Assembly (NCBI GenBank): GCA_033977485.1
Contig: CM066988.1
Coordinates: 52,079,649 to 52,143,648, forward strand
Source: Hydrangea macrophylla
Taxonomy: Eukaryota; Streptophyta; Magnoliopsida; Cornales; Hydrangeaceae
Direction of reading: 5' to 3'
Length of the DNA stretch: 64,000 nucleotides
The position numbers and the translations under genes were made by a program. The stretch's first letter is position 1. Each line of letters starts with the position of its first letter. This document shows, piece after piece, positions 57,279 through 64,000 of this stretch. The notes below the pieces were generated by a model that was given only the letters and a program-made list of their open reading frames with translations, was not told the origin of the DNA and did no database searches.

Positions 57279-58227
57279 GGGAGGTAATTTCTTAAAATGT
57301 AGTAGACGTTTGTGTAATTAGGCTATATCTCAGGAGAGTTGAGTGTAAATCATCCTAAATTATTTAAAAAATTATGTGGTGAGCACTGTTGGTTTGCGTG
57401 CACCAAGCACATGAGAGAGAGAGAGAGAGAGAGAGAGAAATGTGAGGTTGTGGTGCTACCACTTATCATTCCAATGAGAAAAATTATAATTTGATGAGAA
57501 AAATTGCAACTTGATGACAAAAATTGTAACCACTATGAGAAAAAATTTTAACCGATGAAAAAATAATTGTAGTGATTACGAAAAAAATATTATAACAAAT
57601 GTGATTTTTTAACCACCATCATGAGAAAAAAGTGAAACCACCGTAACAAAAAAATTATAACCATTATAATAAAAAATGGTAACATGATAATAACAAATTA
57701 TAACTAACACAACCATCATAAAAAAATAATAATAAAAAAAAAATCGTGTTTTTCCCCCAAAAAATTACGTGTGCACGTAGGAGAAGTTTCCAAATTATTT
57801 TAGATTCAGCCGACTTCATCTTGATTGCGACTTTCATATCCTAAATGAAAGTGTACCACGTGGCACACACCGACACACGCTAAACCATGCCGACGAATCC
57901 AGAATCCAAATAGTTTATTAGTGGTAGTAATACATACATCATCAGATAGTCCCTAATCCCATTCATGACAAAAAGTCCAAAAGGAGAGTTGTAATAAATG
58001 AAGTTGACCCATTAAAGAAAACAAAAGGTGGGTTTGGCAATTTCCACACCATTCGATTCACCCACCAAAGTACCTACCCCATCTCCTTCTTAATGATTCC
58101 ATGCGCTTTTCAAATTTTCCACTTCATTCATAATTTCATACTCATGACAGTATGAGAATTCTTAGCACTGATCACCTTCCATTGAATTCATGTCCTTTCC
58201 CCTTCAGACCTCATTTGTATATGAATA
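57279..58227. other. AT-rich intergenic DNA with simple repeats
   Basis: No gene was seen. A (GA)n run lies at 57413-57439. From 57475 to 57720 a loose repeat of the ATGAGAAAAATTGTAACC type recurs about ten times with heavy variation. Confidence 0.6.
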
Positions 58228-58401
58228 GGGTAATACTTGGGGCACAACCTTCATACAACTTTCATACAACTTCCCCAAAAGATGTGTCTATCTCTTTCAT
58301 GTATCACTGTGGGGTCCAGTGACATCACAGGAGAGAGATAGACACATCTTTTAGGGAGGTTGTATGAAAGTTGTATGAAGGTTGTGTCCCAAATATTACT
58401 C
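58228..58401. mobile_element. Mutator-type foldback MITE, copy 1
   Basis: A 174-bp near-complete palindrome. The arms start GGGTAATACTTGGGGCACAA and (inverse) GAGTAATATTTGGGACACAA, and they pair to a short centre near 58310. It is flanked by a perfect 9-bp duplication ATATGAATA (58219-58227 and 58402-58410), the length typical of Mutator-like elements. It has no coding capacity. Confidence 0.93.
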
Positions 58402-58524
58402 ATATGAATAATAATGTAATGATTTCTACATTTTATTTCCAAATGCGTCAGTTATATAGTAGTAATCGGTGGTACCATATATGGGTGTGGTGCAATTAGC
58501 AGATCATTAGCAAAGAAAATAGCA

Positions 58525-58775
58525 CTCCTTTCGTTCTTTTTTTTAGTCCACTTTTGGGAACTCAATTTTTTAAGGGGACAAAAAAAATTTATACCTACTT
58601 TCTACAATTGTCCCTTATCATTGCAATAACTTTCTTAGTTTTATCTTGGTGTAGATTTCAAGGAATGATGGTTTTGGAAAGTAAGTAAAAATTGTATACC
58701 AATTTAAGAAAGTGCACACTAATTTTGGGAAATCCAAAAATGGAATAAAGGACTCAAAAAAATGGACGGAGGAAG
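58525..58775. mobile_element. Stowaway-like MITE
   Basis: The ends CTCCTTTCGTTC and (inverse) CTTCCTCCGTCC, followed by T-runs and AGTCC on both sides, form degenerate Stowaway-type inverted repeats over about 251 bp. The right side is followed by TA; the left TA is not preserved. Confidence 0.6.
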
Positions 58776-58785
58776 TAATATATTA

Positions 58786-58959
58786 GGGTAATATTTATGA
58801 CACACTCAAAGACATTATTTTTTGGACAAAACCTAAAAGATGTGTCTATTTCTCTTACGTGTCACTGTAGAATCCAGTGACATCACATTAGAGATATAGA
58901 CACATCTTTTAGGTTGTGTCCCGAAAATTGTGCCTTTAGGTGTGTCTCAATCTTTGCTC
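58786..58959. mobile_element. Mutator-type foldback MITE, copy 2
   Basis: Also exactly 174 bp, flanked by a perfect 9-bp duplication AATATATTA (58777-58785 and 58960-58968). It shares with copy 1 the GGGTAATA start, the AAAAGATGTGTCTAT arms and the GTGTCACTGT...CCAGTGACATCACA centre, but its arms are more diverged. Confidence 0.92.
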
Positions 58960-60243
58960 AATATATTACTGTTTTTCAAATGTGATATGCAAAAATCAAC
59001 AACACATGTCTCAATGGACCCACTTATTTTTAAAGGCAATTTGTCGACACGATTTCACTATTACTGAAGGTGGTTCCGCCGGCATATGCATTTTTTTGGT
59101 TTTTTAGAGAAACATGTGTTGGAAATCACATAATGGACACAAAAATTTGAGAAGCATAATATTACTTCGAAGAAAATTAGGGATTCAAATTAATTTGGGA
59201 AACAAAGCATTACTCATTGTTTAAGAAAATACCTAATGTACTTTTTCTACAAACTTCAAATATGATTGATTTACGTGTATAAATATGTCTATGCGACACA
59301 TATTTGATGTACATGTCAACCAATTTATTAATTCTAAAAGAGTATGGATATAGTATCTAAAAGAAAAATATACGGGAGAACTCTTGGTTGCATTAAAGTG
59401 GTTTGGACGTACCTTCGTCAAAGAGAAAAATTCCATTATAAAAAGGGTCTTTATTGAACAGGCCAAAGGAGCAAGGTAGCTAAAATGAGAAACCTATCAA
59501 CAAAAAAAAAAAATCAATTGAAAATGTTGCTCTATTACGCTAAATATAATGCCAAAAAGTCTTAATTGAGGAAGTGGGAGAATAAACTCTTGTTTTTTTT
59601 TTCCCTGCACTGATAAAAATTTCTGTTAATTTTAATTACATATTACATGTGAATTAGTAATTGCGCTCCTTGAAAATTTGAAGGAAAACAATTTACGAGA
59701 AAAAGTTTTAGACGCATTTTGTTGGACATACCGTAACATATGTCATAAGGGCACATAATTAAATAACAAGCTTTAAAAGGTTTGTTTCTACATATATTTC
59801 TCCAAATAATTAAATAGCAAGCTTTAAAAGGCTTGTATCTGCATATTCCTCCAAACATTCGTACATGTACAAGCCTTGTTAACACGTGCCGTTAGGACAC
59901 ATGTTAAAACTTTTCATTTTTTTCTTGAATTCCATAATGTGATTAGCTCTCAAATATCGATAGTATTTTTTTTTTCTTTAAAAATTTCGATAGTATTTAG
60001 GTGACCATTAATTGTGTTTCTTGATTTTGGGAAATGGAGAGAAAAGAAGAGGAGAAATTCATTAAAAAAGAGAAGAGAAAGCAAGGCTGGCTCTACCCTA
60101 TTTGGATAGGCAATAGAGAAGAGAAGAGAAACATAACTTTATCTTATTTGGTTAGTTTTGATAAGAGAGAAGAAAATACAGTATTTAGAATCATTCACTC
60201 TTTTATTTTTATTGACTTTGTAAGTTTGACATATCCAGGGATA
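58960..60243. other. AT-rich intergenic DNA
   Basis: No supported gene. At about 59757-59860 a unit of about 54 bp (AAATAACAAGCTTTAAAAGG...) is present twice in tandem. A short open frame at 60034-60249 is Lys/Glu-rich and looks like chance. Confidence 0.55.
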
Positions 60244-60785
60244 TGTTAGTATTGTGCCTAAAATTCCATTGTTGTTTGATTCCTTATTTAGTAGTTTACT
60301 TATCAAATAATGATTCTTTTGATGGTGGAAGTTACCTAGTTTATATAAGAATATTTGTGAGAGTATTCCTTATTATACAAGCCTTACCATAGGGGTAAAT
60401 CCGACTACAACTAGGATTAGGACTCTACAATCTATATAAGTATAGGGCTTACACTCAAGGGATTGATAAGATTGGTTGAAAATCTTCTTCAAACCCACGT
60501 TCTACATACGCAGGAGAGGCCTGCAAATTAGTGAGGGAGAGATTAGTTTCTAGCAATTGTGTGTGCCATATAACTTGGTTGGAAAGTTATACACGTGAGG
60601 TCTTGAGTGCTTGTAATTTTCATATTAATCGAAGTGATTGCCTTTGCACGGGGACGTAGGCATTATTGGGCCAAACCACATTTAAGTCTTATTGTGTTGG
60701 TTTGCTTGATTTTTCTTTCGTAGTTGTGTCGTTCTTGTTCTATTTATCTCCATCTCTGTGGGTGTGATTTTTCTTGTTGTGATTG

Positions 60786-63653
60786 TGTCACGCCCTGACG
60801 TAGCATAAATAAGAAAAGCGTTTAATTTCCTTTATGGACCCGTAGATCGCGACAGTTTGAAGGATCGATTCCGTCCCAAACGTTGAACAACAATAAACAA
60901 TAATCAGAGTAGAGCAATCAAAGCTTACAAATATTTTTCTAACTTATTACATATTACAGCACGGGGTCTCTAAAGGCACAAACCGCCTTAAATCAAAACA
61001 ATAACTTAGTGTCTATCACAGTCATCATTATTACAAAATCAGTTCAACTTAAAGCATATGAAAGTAAATTCTGTTTTCAGCAGTTGTTTCTTAATTTGCA
61101 TAGTCGTAATGCTCAGCCTGATCATAACCTGAAAAAACTGAACACGAATGTCCAGGACGCATCAACGTCGTCAGCTTCAAGAAGCTGGTGAGTATTAATA
61201 ACATAACTTTGAATGTAAAACATATTCATTTACCTCTTTACATATCTCATTTAATCCAATATTAAAACAAGGAGTTCATTTTAGGAAACAACCACAATAT
61301 TATTTAAAAGATATATTTCTCGTATATGTGACCGTGTATGAGAACAATGCACTATCTCATCTTACCGACTCTTTTCTCTCGACAAGACCCAACAACCCAC
61401 CACTACACTCCGGTATCTTTGAAATACTCCGATTGCCACACTTTAGCACAGGGGTACCAGGGAATGTCCAGTTTGCCTCACACTTTGGTCCGGGGTACCA
61501 GGGAGTGTCCATTGCCTCACACTTTGACTACCTAATCTGCCATGCAAATACTGGAGGATCCCTCACGCAGTATCCAGACTCGGGTATCAGGGAGTGTCCG
61601 TAGGCCACACTTTAGCACTTCCATGGGTGCCAGGGAATGTCCAAGTTCGGCTTCATACACTTTGACGCTACCATGGTCGTCAGGGAGTGTCTAGTTTTTC
61701 CACCATCGCATTTCAAAGACACCTTCGCCGCAATCTCAATCACAACACACTTTGGTACTCACTTACCAGGGAGTGTCCACAACACAATCTCAACCGCACT
61801 CACTATGCCATACTGACCATTACTCTTTTCCACACTGACCAACATTCACACTCACCATGCATGTACAACTGACACCACATGTATGTCATGAAACTTTAAA
61901 ATATGAGGCAAAGCACTGAATTCTATAAACAACGAGCGTACGGGGATTGATAAGTCACAATACAACGTTTTAATCATTCAAACATAACCAAATAGGATTC
62001 TAATTTAATAAATTTTCCAAACAGTACTCTAACAGTATATAAATTTTACCCCAAACAGTGCCTTATCACAAAACAAGCAAAATTAGAAACTGCCAGAAAT
62101 TGCGCGTGCGGGCCAGTCACTCGTGCGGGTCGCTCGCGCGATATGCCCAATTTTCCTTTTCTTTGTTAAAACTTTCCTTTCTGCCAGAGTACAGGAAGAT
62201 CGCGCGCGCGAGTCGCTCGCGCGATCTGCCTAATTTTCGTTTTTCTTATATAAAACTTTTCTATCTGCCTGAACCCACGCAGCTCGCGTGCGCGGGTCAG
62301 TCGTGCGAGGGGTTGCTCACACGATCGCGCGCGCGAGATGAAGCAGAGGCTTCGTCTTCCTCGCTGGTTTTCCCCTGTTTTCAGTTTAAGGGTCCATTTT
62401 GACCCATTTCCAAATCTGTTAGTATATATATCCTATAATATATGGATCTCTTTATTTTTTCACAAGAATTAAGAATCTACAATCAATTGAACATAAAACA
62501 AACTATAGCTCTCAAATTTTATGAAATTTCAAAAGACATCAAAACTAATTTCCTTATATACTTTCTCATGGGGTTAAATTAAGCTCTAAAACTCCAACCA
62601 TAGACTCTATACACTATAAACTTTCATTATTATCTAAGAAAGCAGATTTTGCTTAAGTTTAAAAAATTATGATTTCAATGCTATGAAACTTCAAACGTAA
62701 ATACATCAATGGTGACTCTTAATTCAACTACACAAATCAGTAAATCAATAGTGAATTACATTCTGAGTGAGTTAGAAATACTCACTGTGATTGAGAGTGT
62801 AGAAATATGTGTTGAGAAAGAAAGACCAATTTAAGAAATCCTCTTGAGCTTGGCTATGGTGGATAGAAGTCCTCTCTCTCTATAATTCTAGAGTTAACTC
62901 TCAAGTCCTCTCTCTTTTCTCTCTGTATATCTTAGAATTGCAGAATGTGTAGTGTGGGTAGTGTATATATAAAGAGAGTCAATTTGAGATGGACTTGGAG
63001 GCCAAGAAATTTCTTCATCACTCTACAAAATGCATTTGTTTTCCAAAATTATTCTACACCAAGTAAACATAAGGATTGATATATACATACGTATCTACTG
63101 AATACAACTCCACAGTTGCTCAAGGGCCAAGTATAGGTCCATAGGGGCTTATATGGGTGTTTGGGAAAATTGGCTTATGGCATATAAATACACATACACA
63201 ATTGCAATACCCAAACAAGGCATATCCAACGATTACTTGCCATAAATAGCAATAAAGCAGATGTCATGTCTTTGCTTTACATCACTTCCAAAATCTGTGG
63301 AAGTTTAGTACAGCGCGGACAGTGTTGGACATAAACTAGTATTTTCGTGGCGCAGTGTCCGTCACAAAAGTACAGAAAATTCCTTTTAATGTAGGAAATG
63401 ATTTTCCGGTTTTATAAAAATACTGATCGAGTTAAAAGTAAACATTTCCACCGTTTTGAAATACAGACTTTGAAATTCAACACAGGCATTGCTAAATTTT
63501 ATAAAATCGCATTTTGGCCCCAAAAGAATTAAAATGTACAATAAGATAGGCTATAAGGTTACAAAACACAACCATTGAAATAAAATGAACATAGATAATA
63601 CAAATTGAATATGGAAATGCAAATTAAATTTACATGAAATGCAGGTTGTTACA
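60786..63653 (-). mobile_element. Solo gypsy LTR with GC-rich palindromic repeats
   Basis: 2868 bp, on the minus strand TGTAACAACCTGC... to ...CAGGGCGTGACA, flanked by a perfect 5-bp duplication GATTG (60781-60785 and 63654-63658) inside a copia LTR. The terminal 300 bp are related to the LTRs at 27058 and 41737. A minisatellite with units containing CCAGGGA(G/A)TGTCC spans about 61430-61785. Three GC-rich, roughly 95-bp repeats with GCGCGCGC and TCGCTCGCGCGA lie at about 62098-62340. No internal region remains. Confidence 0.9.
61430..61785. repeat. Minisatellite in solo gypsy LTR
   Basis: About seven irregular units, 45-65 bp long, each with ACACTTT.G....ACCAGGGA(G/A)TGTCC. The position within the LTR corresponds to the different minisatellites at 42340-42610 and 28236-29360. 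Confidence 0.8.
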
Positions 63654-63732
63654 GATTGTGGGCTCATTCCCAACAACAGAGCCAGGTTGAGAATCCATGG
63701 CAGTTGGAGATAGTTCGCTTGGGGATATGTGA

Positions 63733-64000
63733 ATGGCAATAGAAAAGTTTGATGGTAAGAAGAATTTCAGCATATGGTAAGTGCGTATGAAGGATGCCTT
63801 AGTGCAACAAGGTATAGAGGATGCATTGTGCGGTGAAGATGACAAGCCAGACGTTGGTGATCTCAAGTTCATGGGGGATGTGAACTTGAGTAATGGTGTA
63901 GCTGAATAGCTTGGGGGTTGGCAAAGGCGATGCACTATCGATGTGGAAGTTGAAGATTACAAGAGAAAGACTCTGAGGACTGATGGGAAGGAATTTGAGG
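63733..64000 (+). pseudogene. gag: Copia gag N-terminus
   Basis: ATG at 63733 opens MAIEKFDGKKNFSIW, then a TAA (63778-63780), and the same frame continues VRMKDALVQQGIEDAL. This is the standard start of a copia gag (KFDG.NF..WK..M...L.Q.....AL). After DDKPDVG the sequence no longer matches what I know of gag and meets another stop. It is truncated by the window end and non-functional. Confidence 0.7.

Larger units (their letters stand above)
60244..64000 (+). mobile_element. Copia-type element, 5' end, split by a solo gypsy LTR
   Basis: The 5' LTR is 60244-60785 plus 63659-63675 (TGTTAG... to ...CCCAACA, about 559 bp). It is followed by a shortened PBS remnant (ACAGAGCC) and a gag beginning. 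The element continues beyond the window. The LTR contains the common GCACGGGGACGTAGGC block before its end. The base group GGATA precedes it as the possible left target-site copy. Confidence 0.75.

Noticed and set aside
60034..60249. Lys/Glu-rich 71-codon frame
   Set aside because: Low complexity, no domain, and it runs into the copia LTR start.

Overview
This is nuclear DNA of a flowering plant, most likely a eudicot. The only recognisable host gene is an intron-rich plant ABCB (P-glycoprotein/MDR-type) transporter with canonical GT-AG introns. Almost everything else is nested LTR retrotransposons and MITEs. No rRNA, tRNA, CRISPR or bacterial-type gene was seen. The species cannot be named from the sequence.

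Layout. 1-3943 and about 14578-15000: a Ty1/copia element on the minus strand, cut by the window edge and split by a 10.6-kb Ty3/gypsy element of the Tat type (3944-14572). The Tat element has degraded gag-pol on the minus strand and an intron-containing antisense gene on the plus strand between pol and its 3' LTR. 15153-26787: eleven exons of the ABCB gene, open and in frame for 1187 codons but without the first exon. Its introns hold four MITE-type insertions. 27058-30485: pieces of gypsy LTRs, two large minisatellites and a gag fragment. 30486-39171: a nearly complete chromovirus (Tekay/Del-like) with LTRs about 1% diverged but four in-frame nonsense codons. 39401-40895: a solo LTR with a perfect 5-bp target duplication. 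41737-44015: the 5' LTR of a further gypsy element. 44016-57278: a four-layer nest, in which an Ogre/Tat-like LTR contains a non-coding LTR element (47682-57146), whose 5' LTR in turn contains a very young gag-only copia element (51656-56732). 58228-58959: two 174-bp Mutator-type foldback MITEs flanking a Stowaway-like MITE. 60244-64000: the 5' LTR and start of another copia element, split by a 2.9-kb solo gypsy LTR with a perfect target duplication.

How it fits together. The ABCB protein would be a plasma-membrane exporter with two membrane domains and two complete nucleotide-binding domains. The missing first exon should lie upstream, in which case copia and Tat elements fill a first intron longer than 15 kb, or it has been lost. 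The retroelements are parasites with no role in host function that can be read here. The most unusual pattern is that LTRs of at least seven unrelated families each carry a cluster of short palindromes with a family-specific sequence. Two of them, one gypsy and one copia, use the same decamer, CAGTCGACTG.

Limits: all boundaries and differences were read by eye. Element clade names rest on recognising conserved protein motifs and terminal sequences, not on database searches.
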